From AP-15 sp963698995 (lineage in GTDB: Bacteria > Pseudomonadota > Alphaproteobacteria > ATCC43930 > CGMCC-115725): DNA of 64,000 nucleotides. Below are positions 56,567 through 64,000 of the stretch, piece after piece. Location of the stretch: positions 310,001 through 374,000 of the forward strand of contig CAVOTD010000007.1 in assembly GCA_963698995.1 (NCBI GenBank), given 5' to 3'. The notes beneath the pieces were generated by a model that saw only the letters and a list, made by a program, of their open reading frames with translations, did no database searches and was not told where the DNA came from. Each line of letters starts with the position of its first letter. The first letter of the stretch is position 1. Both the position numbers and the translations under genes were made by a program.

Positions 56567-58213
56567 TTACCCTTGATTGCCGTCGAGGCTTACGCCGACG
56601 TATTGGGTGACACCATGGCGGTTCAGCAGCAATAGCGCGCTCTTCCGTGGCGATGCGCCGATCTCCTTCAACTTCGCCGCTGCCTCTTGCGGAGTTTTGA
56701 CGGGTTGCTGGTCGATCGCCACGACGATATCGCCTTCGCTCAGACCAACCGCGTCGGCGGCACTCCCGGGGTCGACCCGGGTGACCACCACCCCTTGCAC
56801 CTCTCTCCCGATGTGGAGCTCGCGCCGCAGCTGGTTCGTCAGCGGTGCGAAATGCATGCCCAGCGCATCAGCCTGGGGCGATTGTTCCTGGTCTTGCCCC
56901 TCGGCCGCCGAGGCGACCTGCTCTGTATTGGGCAGCTCAGCCAACGTTGTCTGCAACTCGGTGGTCTGGCCGTTGCGCCAAACCTTCATCTTCGCGCTGG
57001 TATCGGGTGCGGTCGCGGCAACCAGCCGCGGCAGGTCGTGCAAGTGGCTCACCTCCTTGCCGTCGAACGATAAGATCACATCGCCTTGCTTCAGGCCGGC
57101 TTTGGCGGCCGGGCTGTTCGGGGTGACGACCGCGACAAGGGCGCCGTGCTCGCCGTGTAACCCAAGACTTGCGGCGATCGCGGGTGTCACATCCTGGATC
57201 TGGACGCCGAGCCAACCGCGGCTCACTTTGCCGTGTTCCTCCAGTTGCGCGACGACAGTCTTCGCAACATTAGAAGGCACCGCAAAGCCGATTCCGACGC
57301 TTCCGCCGTTGGGCGAATAGATCGCCGTATTGATGCCGATAACCTGGCCGTCCAGATTGAAGGTCGGGCCGCCGGAATTGCCGCGATTTATCGGCGCGTC
57401 GATTTGCAGGAAATCGTCAAATGGACCGGAGTGGATGTCGCGCCCGCGCGCCGAGATGATGCCGGTGGTGACCGTCCCGCCGAGCCCAAAGGGATTGCCG
57501 ACGGCCATGACCCAGTCGCCGACCTGCGCCGCGCTGCTGTCGCCAAAGCTGACATAGGGCAGCGGCTTGTCGGCCCTGATTTTCAGCACCGCGATGTCGG
57601 TCTTTGGATCGCGGCCGATGATCTTCGCCGGATATTTGGTGTCGTCCTGCAGCGTCACCTCGACCTTGCCTGCGTAGCCAACCACGTGACTGTTGGTCAC
57701 TACGTAGCCAGAAGGATCAACGATAAATCCGGAGCCGAGCGCGATCCGATGAGCTTGGCCGCCTGGCATTTGCGGGAAGACGTGGCGCTGCCCGTTCGGA
57801 TTTTGTTGCTCGAAGAAACGACGCAGAAATTCGTCGAAAGGGGAGTTTGGAAAGCCTGGAGCCATCTCGGGCTCGTCGGTCGTTGCGTCCGCCGCGGCGT
57901 TCTGTGTCACCGATATGTTCACCACCGCCGGCGACACCCTCTTGACCAGCGGCGCGAAGCTCTGGTGTTGCATCAGCGCCAGCGGAGAGGTCATCGTCTC
58001 GGGCGTTGGGGTTCCCGCTTGCGCCGGGTTGTCGGTCGTCGGCGGATTTTCGGCCCAAACCAGGGGCGAAAGCGCCAACGTCGCGCCGAGCCCGAAGCCG
58101 AGAGCCGCGGCGCGGCTCTTCCCAAGCCAAGGGCGGTGGGGGTCGTCTCTCTTGACTGTAGCCAATTGCTCCTCCTGTCGAGCGGAATGCTCGCGCGGCC
58201 GCCGAACAGGCAA
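56567..58213 (-). CDS. Do-family serine endopeptidase (DegP/HtrA-like)
   Basis: A periplasmic quality-control protease of 548 residues, intact here. It has a signal anchor (AAALGFGLGATLALSPLVWA), the triad in VVTNSHVVGYAG, KTDIAVLKI and INRGNSGGPTFNLDGQVI, and two PDZ domains (VVTPNSPAAKAGLKQGDVIL, VDPGSAADAVGLSEGDIVVA). The basic N-terminal extension may be a later start than annotated. It shares its overall pattern with the frameshifted copy at 48534. Confidence 0.9.
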   Translation of the reverse strand: MPVRRPREHSARQEEQLATVKRDDPHRPWLGKSRAAALGFGLGATLALSPLVWAENPPTTDNPAQAGTPTPETMTSPLALMQHQSFAPLVKRVSPAVVNISVTQNAAADATTDEPEMAPGFPNSPFDEFLRRFFEQQNPNGQRHVFPQMPGGQAHRIALGSGFIVDPSGYVVTNSHVVGYAGKVEVTLQDDTKYPAKIIGRDPKTDIAVLKIRADKPLPYVSFGDSSAAQVGDWVMAVGNPFGLGGTVTTGIISARGRDIHSGPFDDFLQIDAPINRGNSGGPTFNLDGQVIGINTAIYSPNGGSVGIGFAVPSNVAKTVVAQLEEHGKVSRGWLGVQIQDVTPAIAASLGLHGEHGALVAVVTPNSPAAKAGLKQGDVILSFDGKEVSHLHDLPRLVAATAPDTSAKMKVWRNGQTTELQTTLAELPNTEQVASAAEGQDQEQSPQADALGMHFAPLTNQLRRELHIGREVQGVVVTRVDPGSAADAVGLSEGDIVVAIDQQPVKTPQEAAAKLKEIGASPRKSALLLLNRHGVTQYVGVSLDGNQG

Positions 58214-58396
58214 CTGATGCGAGCGGATGCCCGAGACTTGGGGCCACCAGGTGACAGGCGGCTTTCATGCGGATTAATTCGCTGTAATCCGGCAGCGCGG
58301 CCGCCTATTCCGCCGGGCACAACCTCAGAATCTGACGCTCAAGGGAATCGTAGCGAGGCTCGCTTCATCGTTTCGGGTCGGACACTTAACCGCCGC
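58214..58396. other. Intergenic between Deg and the lipoprotein remnant
   Basis: Short region with only shadow frames; a promoter for the Deg gene is expected at its left edge. Nothing else seen. Confidence 0.3.
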
Positions 58397-58895
58397 CTAA
58401 AAAGGGTAATAAGAAAGCTCGGCCTGGGCAAACTCGGGCGCTATGACGGCGACGTAGAATGTGTCGCGGCTGAAGCTCCGTCCCGATTCGACCCAACTCC
58501 GCAACGACAGGATCTTCACGTATTCCTGCGTCCGGCAGCCAGCGCCACATCCTGGAATTGGTAGAGGTCGCGCCCATAGCTCTCGACAGTAATGTGGTAA
58601 CGCCACGCGGGAACATCCCGGTAGAACGCATAACCTTGCTCCGATATACCGATGATCCCTTCGTTCATGTAGATGTATGGACGCCCCTTGCTTTCCGTGG
58701 GATCGTAAACACGGTAGAACCAGACTCGCGCATCTCCCGGCGGGATGCCTGGAGGTTGACGGCAGCGACCGGAGGAAACTGGGTGCAGCTCGTCAAAACG
58801 AAGAGCGCGAGGCCAAAGCCGGCTCGAAGCCCTGGCATCCGGCCGTTGTCCACCTGCTGGTCCGAGGCGATCCCGCCTTCCGCCCCCTTTAGCAT
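58397..58895 (-). pseudogene. DUF2846-like lipoprotein, frameshifted
   Basis: The N-terminal frame (58665-58895) has a lipoprotein signal (GLRAGFGLALFVLTSCTQFP). The sequence then moves frame near 58680 to MNEGIIGISEQGYAFYRDVP and AWRYHITVESYGRDLYQFQD, and again near 58525 to VKILSLRSWVESGRSFSRD and a C terminus AELSYYPF. This order matches small beta-rich lipoproteins of the DUF2846 kind. At least two indels interrupt it. Confidence 0.6.
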
Positions 58896-58968
58896 GAGGT
58901 TAAATTACCGAAAGCCTGCGCCGATCGAAGGGAGCGGGTTGCCCAAGCGCGTTAGGATAGGAGCAGAC

Positions 58969-59517
58969 ATGGCCCGGTATCGTGACATCGCGCCGGCTGA
59001 AATGACGCCGCCTCAGCGCCGTGTTCACGATCAGATCATCGCGGGCGGCGCGGTCGGTTCGGCGGTCCGTTCCAGCTGTTGATTCGTGCGCCCGAGATTT
59101 GTGAGCACGCCGCAAAGCTCGGCGAACATTTGCGCTGGGGAACCTCGCTGCCGGACCGCCTTTCCGAGCTTGCGATCATCACCACCGCCCAGTTCTGGCG
59201 CGCGCAATATGAGTGGTACGCGCACGCGCCGCTGGCCGAGAAAGCCGGGTGCCCGCTGCCGCCGTCGAAGCGATCCGTCGCGGCGAGACGCCGAGTTTCG
59301 AACAGCAGGACGAAGCCCTCGTCCATCGGATCTGCACCGAGCTGTTCACGACGCGGCGGCTGTCCGACGCGAGCTTCGCCGAAGCGGTGCGGGTGCTGGC
59401 GAAACCGGCCTGACCGAGGTGATCGCGATCATCGGCTATTACACATTGATCGGGAATACGCTGAACGTCTTCCAGGTCCCGGTCCCGGAGGGAGTGGCGG
59501 CGCCTTTCCCGGAATAG
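58969..59517 (+). pseudogene. AhpD/carboxymuconolactone decarboxylase-family protein, frameshifted
   Basis: From ATG 58969 (MARYRDIAPAEMTPPQRRVH). The frame changes near 59060 to GRFGGPFQLLIRAPEICEHA and ELAIITTAQFWRAQYEWYAH, near 59240 to VPAAAVEAIRRGETPSFEQQ, and near 59410 to GLTEVIAIIGYYTLIGNTLN. The family is a small all-helical fold; members act in peroxide or aromatic degradation. The YxH ligand region (EWYAHAPLAEKAG) is present. Three breaks in about 550 bp make an intact product impossible as read. Confidence 0.65.
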
Positions 59518-59518
59518 C

Positions 59519-61388
59519 TTAGGCCGCTTGCGGCAGCCCTCTTTCGAGGAGGGTGGCGAGGCGGCGGGCGAAGGCGGGCGGGTCGGGAAGCTGCTCGCCT
59601 TCGACGATCCGCGCCTGGTCCAACAGCAGCCAGGCGAACTCCGAGAGCTGGTCCGACGCTCCGCTTTCGCCCACCGTCGCAGCGAGACGCTCGATCAGCT
59701 TGTGCCGCGGGTTGAGCTCCAGGATGCGCTTGGAGGCGGTGTCGAGCTGGCGATGCTGCTTCAACAGCCGCTCGAGATGCATGTCCATATCGCCCTCGTC
59801 GGCGACGAGGCAGACCGCACTGTCGGTCAGACGCTCGGAACTGCGCACATCCTTGACCGCCTCGCCGAGCGCCAGTTTGAAGATCGCAATCAGGCTGGCG
59901 AGTTTGGCGGGGGCCTCCGGCTTCTTCTCCGCGCGCTCCTCGGCGGGGCGATCTTGTCGAGATCGACGCCGCCGCGGGTCGCCGATTTGAACGGTTTTTC
60001 TTTGTACGTATTGATCGCCGGCACCCAGAATTCGTCGATCGGGTCGGTCATCAACAGCACCTCGACGCCGCGGGCGCGAAAGCCTTCGAGCTGCGGGCTC
60101 TTTTTGATGACCTCGAGATTGTCGCCGTGTGATCGTGTAGATCGCGTCCTGCCCGGCCTCATCGCCGCGACATATTCGTCGAGCGAGACGAGCCCGTCGC
60201 GAGCGGTCGAGCGAAACCGGGCGAGAGCCCAGCAGCTCGTCGCGCTGCTCGCGCTCCTCGTAGAGGCCCTCCTTCAGCACCGCGCCGAAATTCTCCCAGA
60301 ATTTCGCATATTCGTCAGCTGCCTCGCTCGGCTTTCTTGGCCAGCTCGGTCAACACCCGCCGCGTCAGTTGCTGACGGATTCGGGCGACCATCGGGTTGG
60401 ATTGCAGCATCTCGCGGCTGACGTTGAGCGGCAGATCCTCGCTGTCGACAATGCCGCGCAGGAACCGCAGATAGGACGGCAACAGCCCCGTGCCTTCGTC
60501 GGTAATAAATACGCGCCTGACGTAAAGCTTGATCCGGCTCTTTCGCTCCGGGTCGAACAGGTCGAATGGCTTGGTCGAAGGCACAAAAAGCAGGTTTGTA
60601 TATTCGAGAACGCCTTCCGCTTTATTGTGCAAGATCAGCCACGGATCGTCGAAGCTATGGCCGACGTGATGATAGAATTCTCGGTATTGGTCTTGGTTGA
60701 TCTCGGAACGGGGACGGGTCCACAGAGCGGAGGCGGTATTGATCGTCTCCTCCTTGCCGGCTGCGTTGAGGACAATCGGCAGTCCGACGTGGTCCGAATA
60801 GGTGTTGACAACTCTCCGGAGCCTAGCCGGGTCGAGATACTCGTCCTCGCCCTCGCGCAAATGCACGACGATTTTGGCCCCGCGTGCAGCCTCCGGCAGC
60901 GGTTCGACCGTGAACTCGCCTTTGCCGTCGGAAAGCCAGCGCCACCCCTCGCTTTCGCCGGCTTTGCGGCTCAGGACCTCGACCTTTTCGGCGACCATGA
61001 AAGCCGAATAGAAGCCGACGCCGAACTGCCCGATCAGGCTTATATCCTTGCGCGCGTCGCCCGACAGCTCGTTGACGAACGCGGCGGTGCCGGACCGGGC
61101 GATCGTGCCGAGATTCTCGATCAATTCGTCGCGGGTCATGCCGATCCCGTTATCCGCCACCGTCAAAGTGCGGGCGTCCTTATCGGGGGTGAGCAGCACC
61201 CGGTATTCGGTGTCGCCTTCGGCCAAACCGGGCTCGGTCAGCGCGGCGTAACGCAACCGGTCGCAGGCATCCGAGGCGTTCGAGATCAGTTCGCGCAGGA
61301 AGATCTCCTTCTCGCTGTAGAGCGAGTGCGCGACGATATCGAGTAAGCGGCTGACTTCGGCCTGGAAGCTTCTTGTTTCCTGGGTCAT
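59519..61388 (-). pseudogene. htpG: Chaperone HtpG (Hsp90), several frameshifts
   Basis: The bacterial Hsp90. The N-terminal part (60315-61388; MTQETRSFQAEVSRLLDIVA) is intact, with the ATPase pattern EIFLRELISNASDACDRLRY, ADNGIGMTRDELIENLGTIA and GQFGVGFYSAFMVA. The middle and C-terminal parts continue in other frames: EYAKFWENFGAVLKEGLYE after 60315, TDPIDEFWVPAINTYKEK at about 60020, and EKKPEAPAKLASLIAIFKLA at about 59900, ending GLPQAA. Three or four indels lie between 59930 and 60320. Such clustering suggests assembly errors. Confidence 0.8.
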
Positions 61389-61618
61389 GGCTGCTGTCGC
61401 GTGTAGGCGAAAACGCGCCGAGCATATGTGGCGAAAATCTGCGCCATGCAAGGCCATCGTCGCCGATCGACGCAGATGTTATTGCCGTCGCGGCGAGGTC
61501 GAGGCCGACATTCTCCGGCTCACGGGGCTTCCTTTCGCCCGCCGGACTCGGGGGCTGCGAAGTTGTCCGGTCGGTTTGCTCTTGCCCTAGCGCCCTTTCC
61601 ACCCGATACCTTTAGGGC
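61389..61618. other. Divergent intergenic region
   Basis: 230 bp between htpG and the helicase gene. No gene is recognised. Promoters for both genes should lie here; none is clear. Confidence 0.3.
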
Positions 61619-64000
61619 ATGGCCATGTTCCGCCCCGCTCCGCGGCTTGTCGCGGTCCTCGGGCCGACCAATACCGGCAAGACCCATCTCGCCATCGAGC
61701 GCATGCTCGGCCATCGCAGCGGCTTGATCGGCTTCCCGCTGCGCTTGCTCGCCCGTGAGAATTACGACCGGATCGTCAAGCTGAGGGGCGCGCGCTCGGT
61801 CGCGCTGATCACCGGCGAAGAGAAGATCCTGCCGCCAAACCCGTCGTATTTTGTGTGCACCGTCGAATTGATGCCGCTCGACCGTCAAGTCGATTTCCTC
61901 GCCGTCGACGAAATTCAGCTATGCGCCGACCCCGAGCGCGGCCACGTCTTTACCGCACGGCTGTTGCAGGCGCGCGGTCTGCACGAGACGATGCTGCTCG
62001 GCGCCGACACGATAAAGCCGTTGATGCGGCGCCTGGTTCCCGAGGTCGAGTACGTCAGCCGGCCGCGCTTCTCGACATTGTCCTATACCGGCTACAAAAA
62101 AGTGACGCGTCTGCCGCCGCGCAGCGCTGTCGTCGCCTTTGCCGTCGCCGACGTATTTTCGATTGCCGAGTTGGTCCGCCGTCAGCGAGGCGGGACGGCA
62201 GTGGTTCTCGGGGCACTCAGCCCACGCGCGCGCAACTCCCAGGTCGGCATGTTCCAGGCCGGCGAGGTCGATTATCTGGTCGCGACCGACGCGATCGGCA
62301 TGGGTCTCAACATGGACCTGGATCACGTCGCCTTCGCCCGCACCGCAAAGTTCGACGGCCGCGGTCCACGTCGGCTGACCGCCGCCGAGATGGCTCAGAT
62401 CGCCGGCCGCGCCGGACGGCATATGAGTGACGGCAGCTTCGGCACCACCGCCGAGCAGGGGCCGCTCGATCCGGAGATCGTCGAAGCGATCGAAACCCAT
62501 CGCTTCGACCCGTTGACTCGGCTGAACTGGCGCAACAACCGGCTGCGTTTCGGGTCGGTCGGTGCGTTGCTGCAAAGCCTCGACGAAAAGCCCGCCATCC
62601 CTGGTCTCGTTCAAGCTCGCGAAGCCGATGACCATCGCGCTCTGCAGGCCCTTGCGCGCAACCAACAAATTGTCGAGCTCGCCACTCATCCCGGCGCCGT
62701 TCGGCTGCTTTGGGAAGTGTGCCAGATCCCGGATTTCCGCAAAGTGATGAGCGAGAGCCATACCCGGCTGCTCGCCCATTGTTATCTTCATCTCGCCGGA
62801 CCCGCGGAGCGGCTGCCGACCGACTGGATCGCCCGGCAGATGGCGAATCTCGACCGCATCGACGGGGACATCGACAGTTTGATGGCGCGCATCGCCCACA
62901 TTCGCACCTGGACCTACATCACCCACCGCGGCGACTGGGTGGAGGACGCGCCGGCATGGCAGGACCGCGCCCGAGGCATCGAGGATCGGTTGTCGGACGC
63001 GCTGCACGAAGGCATCACGCAACGCTTTGTCGACCGGCGGTCGGCGTTTCTGATGCGCCGGCTAGCATCCGATGGCGAGCTGATGGCGGCGATATCGAAA
63101 TCCGGCGAGGTGCTGGTCGAAGGGGCCTATATCGGTCGGCTCGAGGGGTTGCGTTTTGCTCCCGATTCGGTCGACGGCGTCGAGGCGCGGATGTTGATTT
63201 CCGCCGCCAGCCGCGTGCTGCGCGGCGAGGTCGCCGCCCGGGCACGGCGACTTGCCTTGGATTCGGACGATACTTTCGCAATTGGCGTGGGCGGAGAGTT
63301 GCGTTGGCGCGGCGGTCAGGTCGGCCGCATGGTGGCCGGCGAGCAAGTGCTGACGCCGCGGGCCGAGCCGCTCGCCGGCGATTCTATCGAAGGGGAGGCA
63401 CGCGAGAAAGTACGCCGACGGCTCCAGGAATTCCTCTCCGGCGAGATCGAGCGCCGGCTGGCGCCGCTTTTCGCCGCACAAGCATTGCCGTTGGGTGGTG
63501 TCGGGCGCGGGTTGGTCTTTCAGCTCGCTGCCACGCTGGGATGCGTGCCGACAGCCGGGGTAGCGCGGCAGGCCGCTGTCCTTGACCCGGCCGACCGCGC
63601 GGCACTGAGCCGGCTCGGGGTCCGGTTCGGAACCGAGAGCATCTATTTCGAGCCGCTGTTGCGCGCCGATTCGATGCGCTTTCGCGCCCTCCTCTGGGCG
63701 GTACGCCATGACATGCCGGTGCCGGCGCTACCGGTCACGCGGCGCCGCGCAAAGGCGGTCGAGGTCGAGCCTTCACTGCCGAATTCATTTTACGAGGCGA
63801 TCGGCCTGCGCGTCGTCGACGGGCTCGCCTTGCGGCCGGACCGTCTGGAGCGCCTCGCCGCCGCGGCGCGGCGTCTGGCACGCCATGGCCCCTTCGCGGC
63901 TCGCCCCGAACTTGCGGTGATTGCCGGCGTCGAACCATTGACGTTGCGCAGGCTGCTGGCGGCGCTCGGCTATCGCGTCGTCATCGATAGAGGTGAGGAG
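61619..64000 (+). CDS. SUV3-like superfamily 2 helicase, 3' end outside window
   Basis: The frame is open from ATG 61619 to the last base (794 codons), so the C terminus is missing. The helicase core shows Walker A VLGPTNTGKTHLAIERM, Ia FPLRLLARENYDRI, motif II FLAVDEIQLCADPERGH, and C-terminal motifs EVDYLVATDAIGMGLNMDLD and QIAGRAGRH. This layout is SUV3/mitochondrial-type RNA helicase, common in Alphaproteobacteria. The C-terminal part includes LQEFLSGEIERRLAPLFAAQ. The role is probably RNA turnover or ribosome-linked. Confidence 0.85.
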   Translation, partial: MAMFRPAPRLVAVLGPTNTGKTHLAIERMLGHRSGLIGFPLRLLARENYDRIVKLRGARSVALITGEEKILPPNPSYFVCTVELMPLDRQVDFLAVDEIQLCADPERGHVFTARLLQARGLHETMLLGADTIKPLMRRLVPEVEYVSRPRFSTLSYTGYKKVTRLPPRSAVVAFAVADVFSIAELVRRQRGGTAVVLGALSPRARNSQVGMFQAGEVDYLVATDAIGMGLNMDLDHVAFARTAKFDGRGPRRLTAAEMAQIAGRAGRHMSDGSFGTTAEQGPLDPEIVEAIETHRFDPLTRLNWRNNRLRFGSVGALLQSLDEKPAIPGLVQAREADDHRALQALARNQQIVELATHPGAVRLLWEVCQIPDFRKVMSESHTRLLAHCYLHLAGPAERLPTDWIARQMANLDRIDGDIDSLMARIAHIRTWTYITHRGDWVEDAPAWQDRARGIEDRLSDALHEGITQRFVDRRSAFLMRRLASDGELMAAISKSGEVLVEGAYIGRLEGLRFAPDSVDGVEARMLISAASRVLRGEVAARARRLALDSDDTFAIGVGGELRWRGGQVGRMVAGEQVLTPRAEPLAGDSIEGEAREKVRRRLQEFLSGEIERRLAPLFAAQALPLGGVGRGLVFQLAATLGCVPTAGVARQAAVLDPADRAALSRLGVRFGTESIYFEPLLRADSMRFRALLWAVRHDMPVPALPVTRRRAKAVEVEPSLPNSFYEAIGLRVVDGLALRPDRLERLAAAARRLARHGPFAARPELAVIAGVEPLTLRRLLAALGYRVVIDRGEE

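Noticed and set aside
1..64000. CRISPR arrays, tRNA and rRNA genes
   Set aside because: No regularly spaced repeats, cloverleaf patterns or rRNA-like stretches were seen.

Overview
The window is GC-rich DNA (roughly 60 percent or more by eye) from an alphaproteobacterium, probably Rhodospirillales-like. The evidence is the hisS-prfA-prmC-DUF4167 string, the 41-residue L36 form, a GcrA-like zinc-motif protein, a SUV3-like helicase gene, and a phage module that resembles the Rhodobacter gene transfer agent (GTA). Assignments rest on reading the sequence and on family knowledge; no database search was run.

Layout. (1) 1-3220: two decayed genes, a flavin-dependent luciferase-like oxidoreductase and an M28 peptidase. 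(2) 3224-7013: hisS, prfA, prmC and a DUF4167 gene, all on the plus strand. (3) 7081-36516: a compact phage-type element of about 29 kb. A leftward S24 repressor gene faces a rightward cluster of a GcrA-like protein, a DUF6456 protein, terminase small and large subunits, tail spike, portal, several virion surface proteins, prohead protease, a 2-oxoglutarate/Fe(II) oxygenase, major capsid, head-tail connectors, tail tube, tail chaperones, tape measure, DUF2460, DUF2163, NlpC/P60 peptidase, tip protein and a lysis cassette. From terminase to tip protein the order follows GTA/siphovirus logic, but surface-protein genes are inserted between terminase and portal and between portal and protease. No integrase, replication gene or convincing att repeat is visible. 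(4) 36658-38427: an aminotransferase and a frameshifted cytidine deaminase. (5) 38428-40994: decayed DNA with a degenerate IS630-family element. (6) 40995-46643: rpmJ, the glcD-glcE-glcF glycolate oxidase operon, and a convergent TVP38-like membrane protein plus a family 2 glycosyltransferase. (7) 46801-64000: pyruvate kinase, two HtrA/Deg proteases, a large indolepyruvate-type ferredoxin oxidoreductase, a second GlcD-like oxidase, a HTH-like gene, a frameshifted lipoprotein, a frameshifted AhpD-like gene, htpG with several frameshifts, and a SUV3-like helicase running off the end.

Reading frames break in many genes that are normally conserved (portal, protease, tip protein, cdd, htpG, one htrA, the ferredoxin oxidoreductase C terminus, the second glcD-like gene). 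Either the assembly has a high indel error rate or the genome is decaying. This limits any claim that a given gene is dead.

The most interesting points are: a GTA-like element without an integrase; a prolyl-hydroxylase-like oxygenase in the same virion cluster as a protein with a 26-proline tract; a structured leader that would mask the capsid ribosome binding site; a GcrA-like gene close to GANTC sites at a late promoter; and a likely -1 frameshift in the tail chaperone genes.
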